From Capra hircus (Eukaryota; Chordata; Mammalia; Artiodactyla; Bovidae): 64,000 bases of DNA. This document shows positions 36,275 to 48,586 of this stretch, piece after piece (the first letter of the stretch is position 1; the number at the start of each line of letters is the position of its first letter). The position numbers were made by a program, and so were the translations under genes. The notes under the pieces were generated by a model. That model saw only the letters and a program-made list of their open reading frames with translations, had not been told where the DNA came from and ran no database searches. Location: the NCBI RefSeq assembly GCF_001704415.2, contig NC_030824.1, positions 38,435,022-38,499,021 on the forward strand, in the 5' to 3' direction.

Positions 36275-36475
36275 GCCTCCCTGATGATCTGTGGGTAAAG
36301 ACTCTGCCTGCAATGAAGGAGACCTGGGTTTGATCCCTGGGCCAGGAAGATCCCCTGGAGAAGGAAATGACAACCACTCCAGTAACTTTGCCTGGGAAAT
36401 CCCATGGACAGAGGAACCTAGGGCACTACAGTCCATGGGGTCACAAGATTCAGACATGACTTAGCAACTAAACTA
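36275..36475 (+). mobile_element. Bov-tA SINE
   Basis: Sense head ('cctccctgatgatctgtggg', B-box-like 'ggtttgatcc') and a BovA body to 'gacatgacttagcaactaaa'. It sits in the 336-bp gap between two convergent BovB copies. Confidence 0.9.
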
Positions 36476-36507
36476 CCTAAGATGGCCAACCTCTTTAATA
36501 TATATGT

Positions 36508-37728
36508 TCAGTTCAGTTCGGTTCAGTCACTCAGGTGCGTCCGACTCTTTGCGACCCCATGAATCATAGCATGCCAGGCCTCCTTGTCCATCACCATCTC
36601 CCGGAGTTCATTCAAACTCACGTCCATCGAGTCAGTGATGCCATCCAGCATCTCATCCTCTGTCGTCCCCTTCTCCTCCTGCCCCCAATCCCTCCCAGCA
36701 TCAGAGTCTTTTCCAATGAGTCAACTCTTCTCATGAGGTGGCCAAAGTACTGGAGTTTCAGCTGTAGCATCATTCCTTCCAAAGAAATTCCAGGGCTGAT
36801 CTTCTTCAGAATGGACTGGTTGGATCTCCTTGCAGGCCAAGGGACTCTCAAGAGTCTTCTCCAACACCACAGTTCAAAAGCATCAATTCTTCGGCACTCA
36901 GCTTTCTTCACAGTCCAACTCTCACATCTATACATGACCCTGAAAAAACCATAGCCTTGACTAGATGGACCTTTGTTGGCAAAGTAATGTCTCTGATTTT
37001 CAATATGGTATCTAGGTTGGTCATAACCTTTCTTCCAAGGAGTAAGCATCTTTTAATTTCATGGCTGCAGTCATCATCTGCAGTGATTTTGGAGCCCAAA
37101 AATGTAAAGTCTGCCACTGTTTCCACTGTTTCCCCATCTATTTCTCATGAAGTGTTGGGACCAGTTGCCATGATCTTCCTTTTCTGAATGTTGAGCTTTA
37201 AGTCAACTTTTTCACTCTCTTCTTTCACTCTCATCAAGAGGCTTTTTGGTCCCTCTTCACTTTCTGCCATAAGGGTGATGTCATCTGCATATTTGAGGTT
37301 ATTGATATTTCTCCCAGCAATCTTCATTCCCAGCTTGTGCTTCTTCTAGCCCAGCATTTCTCATGATGTACTCTGCATAGAAGTTAAATAAGCAGGGTGA
37401 CAATATACAGCCTTGACGTACTCCTTTTTGTATTTGGAACCAGTCTGTTGTTCCATGTCCAGTTCTAACTGTTGCTTTCTGACGTGCATATAGGTTTCTC
37501 AAGAGGCAGGTCAGGTGGTCTGGTGTTCCCATCTCTTTCAGAATTTTCCACAGTTGATTTTGATCCACACAGTCAAAGGCTTTGGCATAGTCAATAAAGC
37601 AGAAATAGGTGTTTTTCTGGAACTCTCTTGCTTTTTCCATGATCCAGGGGATGTTGGCAATTTGATCTCTGTTTCCTCTTTGTTTTCTAAAACCAGCTTG
37701 AACATCTGGAAGTTCATGGTTCACATAT
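36508..37728 (-). mobile_element. BovB LINE, antisense, 3' 1.2 kb
   Basis: Antisense BovB. The GTTCA/TTCAG-repeat tail is at the left, and the 5' truncation at about 37728 falls in the N-terminal RT region. It covers RT palm, thumb and 3' end and looks closely related to the sense copy ending at 36171. Confidence 0.95.
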
Positions 37729-37742
37729 ACATTTACTTGCAC
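36618..37742 (-). pseudogene. BovB reverse transcriptase pseudogene (antisense)
   Basis: Broken frame in three open pieces. 37299-37742 (147 codons) starts in LPDVQAGFRK and holds motif A FIDYAKAFD and motif B RQGCILSPCLFN. After a frameshift near 37320, 37145-37327 holds NLKYADDITLMAESEE, the catalytic loop with D-D intact. 36618-37049 (143 codons) is the C-terminal region, ELWCWRRLLRVPWPARRSNQ to the [12 protein letters not shown] basic stretch. 5'-truncated, with at least two frameshifts, so no active enzyme is expected. Confidence 0.9.
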
Positions 37743-40700
37743 TTAATTATAGCTTATAAATTATAGAACTCCAAATATGGCATTTTCTAAAAGCACATTA
37801 CAAAAGGATAGCATCAGGTGCTTCTGCCAAAGTATACAGGTCTTCACTTCTCATATTAATAAAGTAAATTAGAATTTAAAAAATTCTCTGGTCAGCAATG
37901 TATGAATACTAAAATACATGTCATTCCAGAAGATATAAGCTCTCTAAGCCATCTCTGCACTAGACCATTTGTTTGACAAACATTCACTGAGTGCAGTGTG
38001 TCTACCGGGCTCTGCTTAAAGAACTAGTAACAAAATAATTGATGACATGGTAAATTGATGCCCTTGAGAAGTCACTGACATTGTAGGTTAATTAAGAATT
38101 GCCACTGATGCTTGCATGTGTAAATGAGATTCGGTAAAGAAGATAGCGAAGAGAAAACAGGAAAAAGCAAGCAACATGACAAAAACAGAGTTCAACCCTC
38201 AAACTGACCAATTTATCATCACTGATGTGCACACTGAAAAAAAATCCAAAAGATATATATTCATATATTACCACTAAAGAATACTATTCTCAGTTACTAC
38301 CTTTAGCTGATTTTCTTTGAAATCTTTGTAATTATTGCACTCTTGAAACCCTGAGCAAAGCCTAGTTTTGTCTTATTTTGTTTTCAATATATAGGAAATA
38401 ACCAAATATCTAATTTTTTTCCATTACATTCTATGGGAAGCTATGGAATGTGCCATATTCATTTTTTCTGTCAGTGTTGAAGCAGATGCTCTCTTTTCAA
38501 AATTTTTACTCTTTATTTAGGTCACTTTATACTCTTAAAAGTTATTTATTGATTTATCATTCAAAGCACTTAGATCTAGCCAGGCAAATATATTTCTGTA
38601 ATTATTTTTAATTATTCAGTAATTTTCTATAATCATTTGCTAGGAATTCTGGCAAGTAAATCAGAGTGATCAGTACATGTTTCTAATGGTGGAGGTGACA
38701 GCTAGGATCTCTCAGTGTAGAACTTCTCACCTTCCTCTTCTACTCTGCACTGAATTGGCTGCATGGCCTAGCTGGGTCTCTGTATTTATGTTGCATGTTT
38801 AACAGGCAGATTGAAAGAATCAGGTGAACATATCATATTTATCTGATAAAATGTCAGAATAGTTTTCTATACTTAGATAACTAGGCCAGTGCTTCCTGTG
38901 AGAGACCCAGAGAACAATGGTAGGCCTTATAGGAAAGGCCACAGAAGAATGCTGTCCTCACAGTGGAGAAGAAGGGTTTCCCGGAGGTGTTTTCTATTTC
39001 ACAAATGCTTCAAACTATGTAGCTATAATAAAATCATGATGCATTAAGAGTGTTTGAACATGCCAAGGCTAGTTTCCTCAAAAATATTTCACATGATAAT
39101 TTTGAGAAAATGATTTAGATTTCTCTTCCCAGGGGTAAAATTTTACTTTATGAACAATTTACTTGTTAATGAAATACAACATATTGTGTAAGATACTATT
39201 TGAGGCTTTTATTCTGTGTGGTATAGATGTGTGTGTATGTTTTGAAAATTCTTGTTTATTTGGAAGGTTTAAATTCTTCATTGTGCTATGATGATGTTGT
39301 TCCCCCCCCCTTTGGATTTCTTGTATTCAATATCTGGTATTAATAAATTATTTATTTTCATATTCTCTTCATTTCTGAATGGAGAATCAGCCCATTCTAT
39401 ATTTTACTAGCATGAAAAAAATATGATATACTTGATTTTCTGTTTCCTTCTTAGAGCTGAGCCCTCTTTTTCTGTCCTCTAATAATCACTCTTCCAAACT
39501 GAACTCATTTCTTTTTCTGAATTTATGTTCTTTCCAACCTCTCTGTACACCTTCCTAGACTTATTTTCATGCCAAATTTATCATTGCTTGCTACATTTCA
39601 GAGGTTCTTAATATAAAAGACAGAAAAATGTAGAAAATATTAGTATGTGCAGATTTGGATAGTGGTATATTCCTTATCTGAGGTTTAATCTCTTAAAATA
39701 TATTTATTTGGGGGAAACACAATGGAAACATACAAGAAAATATTTTCTGATTTCTCTTACAGTGGTCTCAAGCGTGTCACTGAACATTCATCAGAAGCTT
39801 TCATTCCTGAACACCCGTATTTTCAAGTGGTTGGTAGTATTTGGAATGATCATTACTCAACTCTTTTTCAGTGAAAGTTTCATAAATATTATATAATTTT
39901 TCTTAGTAATTTATTTTACCCAAGGAGGGATCTGAATCTAACTTGGTTTTAGTATTCTATAAGCAATCATTTTTTTAAAGTGGTTAAAGTATTTATTGTT
40001 ACCTTTCTTACTCACTTTTGACAACTTATTTATTTTCTTTTATGTTCCCATGCCTTTCACAATTCCAAGTAAAGGCTGTCCATTTCAAACTCAATGTTAA
40101 TGGCACTCACTAGAGTTGTACAGGGCATCGTGTATCATCTTCAGGCCATCAGAGCTGACCCAAGTTCTAGTCTGATCATAAAAGGCTTTTTCATTTACAC
40201 TTTCAATTATTAGTTCTGATGATTTTTATTTAATTTTTCCTGTTCTTCAATCACATCTTATATTGCTATGGTTAATTTTCTATGTTTCTAATTTACTCAA
40301 AATTTTCATTCCTGTTTTTTTTTTTTTTTTAAGATGCTGGAAATGCTTTGCAAGTCTATTTTATTATTGTTAATTTGAATTTCTTCAGTATAAGTATGCT
40401 GTTTATCCTTCCCAGTGAACATTATACTTGGCAATCATTTCTTATTGAATTTCATACTTTTCTTATCCAGGCCTGCCCTTGTTTAACAGAACTAAAGCTT
40501 TCTTTTATATTACTAAGAATAAGAAACAAATGTGTTTTACATTTTTTGTGTGTGTCATGAACTAAACTCATTTCAGGGCAGGATTTTCTTCTGAGTCATT
40601 ACCGTTTTACTTCTCTTTCCCTATATCTCATAATGCCTTCTTATATACCCATTGACATTTTCTGTTAATTCCTGTTAGAACTTGATTTGGTAATATTTGT

Positions 40701-40974
40701 TCATGCCACAAGGATGGCTGATGCACCTTGTTTTAATGTCCTTCCCCTGGATCTTATTGCAAAAGAAGGAAATGATTCACACCCAGTGCTAGGAGAAAGT
40801 AAGGATGTGAGTTTTCCATACTTGTTCCACAGTAGTTTCCTGGATGCTGCAGAAGCCCCTGGTTGGTTTTAAACCATAAGACCAAGCGTCATGTAACGTA
40901 GGTAGCACATAGTGCCCATATCATGGCATTTAGCAAACGTTAGCTTCCTTAGTAACCCTGTGGGCTTTTCAAAT
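37743..40974. other. unique AT-rich sequence, 3.2 kb
   Basis: No gene recognised. Weak L2-like antisense block at about 37955-38085 ('caaacattcactgagtgcag'). C-run at 39302-39310 and T-run at about 40314-40331. ORFs at 39708-39896, 40348-40560 and 40687-40872 lack domains. Confidence 0.5.
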
Positions 40975-41172
40975 TGTTCAGTGAATGCAAAGAAATCTGA
41001 CTGCCAATGCAAGAGACATAAGAGATGTGGGTTTAGTCTCTGGGTCTAGAAGATCCCCTGGAGGATCCACTTCACTCCAGTATCTTTCCCTGGAGAATCC
41101 CATCGACAGAGGAGTCTGGTGGGCTACGGTCCATAGCATTGCAGAGTTGGACATGACTGAAATGACATAGCA
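40975..41172 (+). mobile_element. Bov-tA SINE (diverged)
   Basis: Degraded sense head ('gttcagtgaatgcaaagaaa'), then BovA body: 'agaagatcccctggaggatc', 'ctggagaatcccatcgacag', 'gagttggacatgactgaaat'. Confidence 0.8.
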
Positions 41173-41958
41173 TGCTCTCAAAAATAGGTGAAAAATAAAT
41201 TTCTATAGACCTATAGTAATGGTTCAGAGAACAATAAGAAGTAAGCTAGAGATGATTGATGCTGCTCCCAGGTGTATACCTCACAGGACTTATAGCTGTG
41301 ACTAAAAGGCTTAAGGGCAACAAAAGCACAAAGTACTGGAGATTTTTCACTATTTGGCTTCCCGTGTCAGTGTTAGCCAGAGGCAGTTAAGGTCACAAGC
41401 CTGGAGAATTAGTTGTGCAGACTTTCATGGCCAGAGGCCAATGTACAGACTGTCAGCGGAAGCTGGTAATGACTATTCCTAGTATATTTTGGTTAAGAGA
41501 AATGTCAAATAAGTAAGAGAGGGGTGATTTTAAATTCTAACTGCTCTATATAAATATTAAATATGTAGACAAATCTGAAATATTTTCACTTCTTATTTCT
41601 CATTGCAAAGATATTAACTTGTCTTTCATTTCCAAATAGAATAAGGATTGCTTTATTTACAAATATAACAAAATGGAAAACCAAGAACAAGTTTTCCTGC
41701 CAGTTCCTCTTACTCCTCCATCTTTCCTTCCAGAAGTAAAGCATGCATAAAATGTCTATCTCCAAGTTAATACCTTGGATCTCCTCCTCCACAAACTACA
41801 TCAAAAAGCCGAGAGAGTGGACTACAGAAAAACAAAGAGTATATTTGAAGATCTAGCTAGAAGGAAGGAACAAAAGCTGCCCTTGGGAGAAGAGTGAGTG
41901 CACAATGAAGAGTTTAAAAGCCATGGTACCTGAAGGAGGTAAAAGGACATTGTTAAGC
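41173..41958. other. unique sequence
   Basis: Nothing recognised. Confidence 0.5.
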
Positions 41959-41969
41959 CTGAAGTAGTT

Positions 41970-42194
41970 CCAGGACTTCCCCACGTGGTCCAGGGGTTAA
42001 CACTTCACTTTTCAGTGCAGGGGTGTGAATTGCATCCCTGGCTGGGAAGCTCAGATCCCACACGGTGCATGACTGAAAAAACAGAACGCAGACAATAGAA
42101 GTAATATTGCAACAAATTCAACAAAGGCTTTAAAAAATGGTCCACATCAAAAATAAATAAATACAATAAATTTTCTTAAAAAAGGGGAAAAAAA
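41970..42194 (+). mobile_element. CHR-2-type tRNA SINE
   Basis: Sense 'ggacttccccacgtggtcca' head, B-box-like 'aattgcatccctgg', then 'agcaatattg'-like body and an A-rich tail. An 11-bp exact duplication CTGAAGTAGTT flanks it (41959-41969 and 42195-42205). Confidence 0.88.
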
Positions 42195-42205
42195 CTGAAG
42201 TAGTT

Positions 42206-42620
42206 TCTAAATTACACAGGCACTCTTTCATAAACCCAGGGTGACCAATTAAAGGGAGTCTGACAGCATAAGGGCTTCATCAGTTAGACACTGAACTCTT
42301 CTACACAAAGACAGACAAAAATGTGTCCCAGAGATCCAGAGATTTCCTCCATGGTACTCATAGAGGTGAGAGTACACAGAAGATTGACCGACCTAGAAAC
42401 TCATAGATCCCAGCAAGGAACATGTAGTTTGGATGTGCCCTAAGAAGGTTGCAGCTTCAACTCCAAACCAAAGACCAATCATGAGGTGGGGTCAAGAGGA
42501 ATATTTAGGATTTGGTGGGAAAGCCTAGAAACTGAATGGAAAAAAAGTCAAACACAGGTCTGAAGGTGCAGGAAAATATTTAACCAGAGGCAGAAAACCA
42601 CCATGGAATAAAACCTACAT
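42206..42620. other. unique sequence
   Basis: Nothing recognised. Confidence 0.5.
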
Positions 42621-42631
42621 AATTCTATTAA

Positions 42632-43148
42632 GAAAAGTTATGACCAACCTAGATAGCATATTCAAAAGCAGAGACATTACTTTGCCAACAAATGTCTGCC
42701 TAGTCAAGGCTATAGTTTTTCCAGTGGTCATGTATGGATGTGAGAGTTGGACTGTGAAGAAAGCTGAGTGCAAAGAATTGATGCTTTTGAACTGTGGTGT
42801 TGGAGAAGACTCTTGAGAGTCCCTGCAAGGAGATCCAACTAGTCCATTCTAAAGGAGATCAGCCCTGGGTGTTCTTTGGAAGGAATGATGCTAAAGCTGA
42901 AACTCCAGTACTTTGGCCACCTCATGCGAAGAGTTGACTCATTGGAAAAGACTGATGCTGGGAGGGATTGGGGGCAGGAGGAGAAGGGGACGACAGAGGA
43001 TGAGATGGCTGGATGGCATCACCAACTCGATGGACGTGAGTTTGAGTGAACTCCAGGAGTGGGTAATGAACAGGGAGGCCTGGTGTGCTGCGATTCATGG
43101 GGTCGCAAAGAGTCAGACACAACTGAGCAACTGAACTGAACTGAACTG
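42632..43148 (+). mobile_element. BovB LINE 3' end
   Basis: 5'-truncated BovB of 517 bp, sense, with a repeated GAACT tail. Exact 11-bp duplication AATTCTATTAA (42621-42631 and 43149-43159). It covers only the C-terminal ORF end, which is interrupted by small deletions. Confidence 0.95.
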
Positions 43149-43159
43149 AATTCTATTAA

Positions 43160-43560
43160 TGGGCTCGCTCACTCAGAGCTAATTTTCATAGTCCACTCAT
43201 GCATGCAATTGTTTGGGCTCCATGACATCTTAGCAATGACACACGAGATACTGAGCACTTCGTCTAGATTTATCTCTGATGGGATCATCAAAAGGATATG
43301 AGAAATTTTAATAGGCATTAAGAAAATTCTCCTAAGCATTTAAACAACCTTTCTGACAAGGCATCTGTATGCATGTGTGTGTATATAGAATTCAACTCAC
43401 TTAAGAGGATAAGTTAGAGGCATACCTTAGTCGTAAATATTGTGTGGTAGCACTAGAATGTCACAACTTGTACAGTGAAGATACACTTGTACAATGTGTA
43501 CAACTTAAGGATACGCATGCATAATTTGTACAACTTGAAAATAGTACCCAAATAAAATAT
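43160..43560. other. unique sequence
   Basis: Nothing recognised. Confidence 0.45.
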
Positions 43561-43572
43561 AATTATGTAATG

Positions 43573-43789
43573 CATGAATGCATGCTCAGTCATATTTGAC
43601 TCTTTCTGACCCCATGGACTATAGCCCACTAGGTTCCTCTGTCCATGGAATTTTCCAGGCTGGAATACTAGAGTGTGTTGCCATTTCCTCCTCCAGGGGA
43701 TCTTTCCTGACAAAGGGATCCAACCTGCGTCTCTTGTGTCTCCTGCATTGGCAGGCAGTTTCTTTACCACTGTGGCACCTGGGAAGCCC
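43573..43789 (-). mobile_element. Bov-tA SINE
   Basis: Antisense BovA body then head complement ('ggcaggcagtttctttacca', 'ctgggaagccc'). Duplication of 12 bp with two mismatches (43561-43572 and 43790-43801). Confidence 0.92.
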
Positions 43790-43904
43790 AATAATGTCAT
43801 GTATACATGATTAACATTACTTAGCTCACTGCATACATTCAGGACACCAAGCTTTGTAATAGGCATTTTATAAGCATTTTCTATCAGGTTTATACTGTTT
43901 TTTT

Positions 43905-44065
43905 AAAAACAGTTATTATTACTCCTGCTTTATCAATGGGTAAAATGAGGTTCATAGAGGAGATGTGATTGCTCCGGATAATGAAGATTGTAGGTAATAG
44001 AGCTGGGATTTTACATAGGCATTTCTGAATCTGAAACCCATGATTTCTTTACTACATTATAGCAG
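43905..44065 (-). mobile_element. MIR SINE (old)
   Basis: Antisense MIR: 'gggtaaaatgaggttcatag', 'ggtaatagagctgggatttt', 'catgatttctttactaca'. Confidence 0.6.
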
Positions 44066-44937
44066 CATATCTAAGGAGTCACCTTAGTCCTCCAGACCTG
44101 TGGTAAGACATAAAATCTGTCCAGTTTTTTGCATTTCAAATATTTATCCAGGGTACTCAAGAACACAATGGAAACTTGGAGAGAAGGAGCAGCATCTTAG
44201 TGGAGCTAGGAGAATTGTAAACACCCGTCACATCACACATCAAAAATAAAATGTTTTTTCAATTCAACCATTGGAGAACAGTTTAGCAATTGCTTCAGGG
44301 CTATACTTGGCAAAGTTCCCTCTAGGAATTCTTTCCCATGCTGTATTCACTTGAGAGAAATGGATAGATATTCACGGTGATGATGCTATTTCTGAGTTGG
44401 ATCCGAGCTGACCACAGAGGTAACGGAATGTGTGGAAAAAGCTTTGTGTGATTAGGGCAGGAGGAGTCATCATATTTTCACTGGAAGCCACTTGTCTGTT
44501 TGTTGCTGACACTGCAGTAAAAGCAGAAACAGGCTTTATTTCTTAAGGAAGAAATCTAACATATAGAGCTGGACTGAAAGCAAGCACATGGAAACAAGGA
44601 AAAATTTTTTTTTTAAATGAAGGAGAAGGACACACATCCTCCTCGAGAACACAGGAGGGAAAATTCTCACAGTAGATTTCAGCAGCTCCCTATAGTCCAT
44701 CTATAGGCAAAGATATCTCAGAGAAGGGATATAAAATCAGTTGTGAGCAAAACAGTAGCCATGCAAGTCTTATTTCTACCAATGTCGCCTTCTGTTGCTA
44801 TGACAGTATTTTGACTCCAATTTAGCTTCACGTTAGCCAAGAAGCTAATGGAAGCAGAGATGCCTACAGCTCCATTTTCTGACTAGATATTTTTTGTTTT
44901 TATTTTTTTCCAATTTAATTCACTGAATATTTTCTAT
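44066..44937. other. unique sequence
   Basis: Nothing recognised. No ORF of 60 codons. Confidence 0.5.
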
Positions 44938-45884
44938 TTCAGTTCAGTTCAGTTCAGTTCAGTCGCTCAGTCGTGTCCGACTCTTTGTGACCCCACGAAT
45001 TGCAGCACGCCAGGCCTCCCTGTCCATCACTAACTCTCGAAGTTTACTCAAACTCATGTCCGTCGAGTTGGTGATGCCACCCAGCCATCTCATCCTCTGT
45101 CATCGTCTTCTCCTCCTGTCCCCAATCCCTCCCAGCATCAGCTTTAGTATCATTTTTTAAGTGAAAGTGAAGTCGCTCAGTCATGTCCGACGCTTCGCGA
45201 CTCCGTAGACTGCAGCCCACCAGGCTCCTCTGTCCATGGGATTCTCCAGGCAAGAATACTGGAGTGGGTTGCCATTTCCTTCTCCAGGGGATCTTCCCGA
45301 CCCAGGAATCAAACCCAGGTCTCCTGCATTGCAGGCAGAAGTTTTAACCTCTGAGCCACCAGGCCCTTAGCATCATTCCTTCCAAAGAAATCCCAGGGCT
45401 GATCTTCAGAGCGGACTGGTTGGATCTCCTTGCAGTCCAAGGGACTCTCAAGAGTCTTCTCCAACACCACAGTTCAAAAGCATCAGTTCTTTGGCGCTCA
45501 GCTTTCTTCACAGTCCAACTCTTACATGCATACATGACCACTGGAAAAACCATAGCCTTGACTAGAGGACCTTAGTTGGCAAAGTAATGGCTCTGCTTTT
45601 GAATATGCTGTCTAGGTTGGTCATAACTTTTCTTCCAAGGAGTAAGCGTCTTTTAATTTCATGGCTGCAGTCAACATCTGCAGTGATTTTGGAGCCCCCC
45701 AAAATAATGTCAGCCACTGTTTCCACTATTTCCCCATCTATTTCCCATGAAGTGCTGGGACCAGATGCCATGATCTTTGTTTTCTGAATGTTGAGCTTTA
45801 AGCCAACTTTTTCACTCTCCACTTTCACTTTCATCGAGGCTTTTTAGTTCCTCTTCACTTTCTGCCATAAGGGTGGTGTCATCT
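44938..45884 (-). mobile_element. BovB LINE, antisense, with nested SINE
   Basis: Antisense BovB with a long (TTCAG)n tail at the left end and a 5' truncation near 45884, just past the YADD region. It is interrupted at 45155-45366 by a Bov-tA. ORFs 45344-45553 and 45562-45834 (minus) are pieces of its C-terminal frame. Confidence 0.94.
45155..45366 (-). mobile_element. Bov-tA SINE nested in BovB
   Basis: Complete antisense Bov-tA. Host BovB sequence TTAGTATCATT / TTAGCATCATT repeats on both sides (45144-45154 and 45367-45377, one mismatch), so it inserted after the BovB. Confidence 0.95.
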
Positions 45885-46440
45885 GAATCAGTATAAATAT
45901 TAAAGATTTATTAAATGTTAACCCAATATGATTTGTTCAAAGTTTTAACCTTTCATATCCATTTGGATTCTTACATACAAAGTAAGGTGCTTGCACCTTA
46001 CTTAATAAGGTGCTCTCTATATATGGTTGAGACCAACTCCATGTTCTGAGACAAGACACAGATTCACTAAGACCTTGTAGAAAGAGACATAGCAATGACC
46101 ATGACTACGGCAAGAGAGGGAAGGAATAATAAACTTATCTATCAACAAAAACAAAACATTAGAATATCAATAACAACAAAACAAAAACTAAATAAATGAA
46201 ATGTCAACAAAAGTAAAGGGCTAATCCTACCTGGGAATCAGCTCTGAAAGTCAAGAAAACATACCTGAGCAACAACTGCCTATGAGGTGCACACAGTCAC
46301 TGCAGTTTAACTGTCTCCATCAGGTATATCCACTTGGAATACTTCAGCATCTTGGTGAGTTCTCTAAAACCATCAAATTAAAATACAAACATTAAAATTT
46401 AAACCACAATTTTCATACAAATATTGAAAGAACATGACAA
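45885..46440. other. unique AT-rich sequence
   Basis: No gene or named repeat. Contains the short perfect hairpin at 45980-46003. Confidence 0.5.
45980..46003. repeat. perfect 11-bp hairpin, 2-base loop
   Basis: Arms AAGTAAGGTGC and its reverse complement around TT. A further partial copy of 'aaggtgc' follows at about 46007-46013. Confidence 0.95.
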
Positions 46441-46467
46441 TTTTTTTTTTTTTTTTTTTTTTTTTTA

Positions 46468-46518
<51 letters not shown>
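46441..46518. repeat. poly(T) tract, T26-ACA-T49
   Basis: Complement of the A-tail of the antisense L1 to its right. It creates artefactual poly-Phe and poly-Lys ORFs on the two strands. Confidence 0.97.
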
Positions 46519-46523
<5 letters not shown>

Positions 46524-46835
46524 TAAATCTTTATTCTTACATGCTTCCAAACATGACCCCCTCCCCTCCCCACACATCTCTCTGGTCATCCCATCACCTG
46601 CCCAAGCAAGCTCACCTACGTCAACATGACTGCGATTCAATTCTTACATGACAGTATATATGTTAGAATTCCATTCTCCAATCATCCACCTCTCTCCTCT
46701 GAGTCAAAGTCGTTATACACATCTGTTTTTTTTGTTTGCATACATCTCATTGCATTTCCTAAATTCATATATATGTTTAGTATACTTATTGAACTCGGTT
46801 AATGAGGAAATAAGTAAAGTGATAAAGTAGATTTT
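46519..46835 (-). mobile_element. L1 LINE 3' end (antisense, young type)
   Basis: Antisense 3' end of an artiodactyl L1: 'aattttaaatctttattctt', 'catgcttccaaacatgaccc', 'gattcaattcttacatgaca', 'ccattctccaatcatccacc', 'catatatatgtttagtatac'. It is strongly 5'-truncated. The right border is uncertain; a weak 8-bp repeat AAGAACAT occurs at 46428-46435 and 46836-46843. Confidence 0.82.
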
Positions 46836-46843
46836 AAGAACAT

Positions 46844-47589
46844 TTGAGGAATTGGGCATTTACAAGTACTAGTTTTAAATGATTAGAATAAGATTGTTAA
46901 AAATAAAATGAATCAATGGCATACAGAACAGTAGTAAAACTATAACCTTTGGAATTCTCTTTCCAGCTGGACAGAAGTGTGCAAGTTGACATGTAACTGC
47001 TCAGTATGTGGGCTCTGAGCAATTAGAACACTGGTGTATTCACCTAGATAATTAAATAATCTTCCAGTGTGCCTTTAAAAAAAGCCCCAGTATGGTATGT
47101 ACACTCTGCTGTCTTATTTCCAAGTTTTTGATAACTTTGCTAAACACTATAATTCAGTCTTTCTAGTTAGTGGCCATTTGCATATTTTATTTTCAAAATA
47201 GTATGTAATAGACATTCTTTTTAAACTGACTAAAATTGGAATGTGTTTCTCAATATGTTCATTTTTATATTCTGAAATGATTACTTATATTATCTGATTG
47301 TTCAAGATTTCATCTTGTACACTAATCATTAAAAAAACTGAAGAGTTTGGGGCAAACATTGCTTTAAATTTAATTCAATTTGAATTATTACACTTTTCTA
47401 ACCCAAGGGACATCAATATGTCCTTCTTGGGCTATGAAAGTAATTACTGTAAAACCTATAAAAACAAAATTTACTGATCCCACAATTTGATATACACACA
47501 GTCTGCCAGAATCTTTGATATATATGTATATATGTAGATAACACTGATATATATCTAAATATATATCCAAAATTCTGGTAGATATTATG
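46844..47589. other. unique AT-rich sequence
   Basis: Nothing recognised. (AT)-rich patches around 47520-47570. Confidence 0.5.
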
Positions 47590-47668
47590 TGTGCTTGTAT
47601 TACTCAGTTGTATCCAACTCTTTGTCCACCAGGCTTCTCTATCCATGGAATTCTCTAGGTAAGAATAC
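47590..47668 (-). mobile_element. Bov-tA / BovA fragment
   Basis: Short antisense piece with an internal deletion: 'actcagttgtatccaactct', 'ccaccaggcttctctatcca', 'tctctaggtaagaatactg'. Confidence 0.75.
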
Positions 47669-48586
47669 TGACATCATACGTACATGTTATTTAGATATAT
47701 GAGTATGATATATACATACATCAATTATATATGTAAATTAGTTTTAATATATAAATTTAGGTGTTTAGTATAGTTCTATATATTTATATATCATCAGTTT
47801 TGTGTATTCATATAAATTTAGTATAAAGATTTAGTATATTTACAAATATATAAACTTAGGAGTTTCATGCCATTATTTAATACTAATTATATATTTAACA
47901 TTAACCTTCACTTTTGTCATTTTCTTTCATTCAAAATATTGTAACTCAAATGTAGCCAAGGATTTTCAACTATTAAAGCACAATATGGTCACAAAAATTC
48001 ATTTGCAAAGGTAACTCCTCCTCTCATTGGTAAGTGTCTGTTTCTGTCATTTATGTCTACGGTGTTTAAGAAACAGAGAAAGAGATAACCCCTAGAGGTA
48101 CTATCCATAATGAACATTTGACATGTTTCACATATCAGTTTCATTACTTTGTCAAGAACATTATTCTAAAACAATAGAATCCTGAAGAAAATCTCTTGCC
48201 TCTTTAAAGAGAATAGATTCTGAGACAAAAAGAGCACACAGAGAAGGAATAATAATCTTTATTTCTATTTTAAAAAGCAATTGTTTTCTCTTATCTCAAA
48301 CTCACACGCATAGAAGGATATGCTTCCATAAATAACTACTTTTTTGAAGGTGATTTCTATATTTGTACTATTATCCTTTTATTCTTCCTGTTCAATTTAT
48401 GAGAACTGAATAAACAAAAATCAAGTAAAAGTAAGGGAATTTTGTCTATCAATTTCCTAATTATTTCATATATATTTGCTTACATTTCAGGATAGACATG
48501 CCCATGGTTACCTCCTGAGAAAAATGGGAAATGTGCTTTAGGCTGTATATTGGCCAGTAGTCACAAGTTTAGATGAAAGGGGAGAA
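47669..48586. other. unique AT-rich sequence
   Basis: AT-rich with many ATATA stretches. Nothing recognised. Confidence 0.5.

Noticed and set aside
40687..40872. 61-codon ORF as a possible exon of an unknown gene
   Set aside because: I found no clear splice acceptor/donor pair or homology. The length is within chance expectation for this amount of DNA.
44938..44961. Short tandem repeat (TTCAG)n as a CRISPR- or telomere-like array
   Set aside because: It is the ordinary 3' tail of BovB in antisense. The units are 5 bp and have no spacers.
46413..46651. Poly-Lys and poly-Phe ORFs
   Set aside because: Pure translation of the A-tail of an L1.
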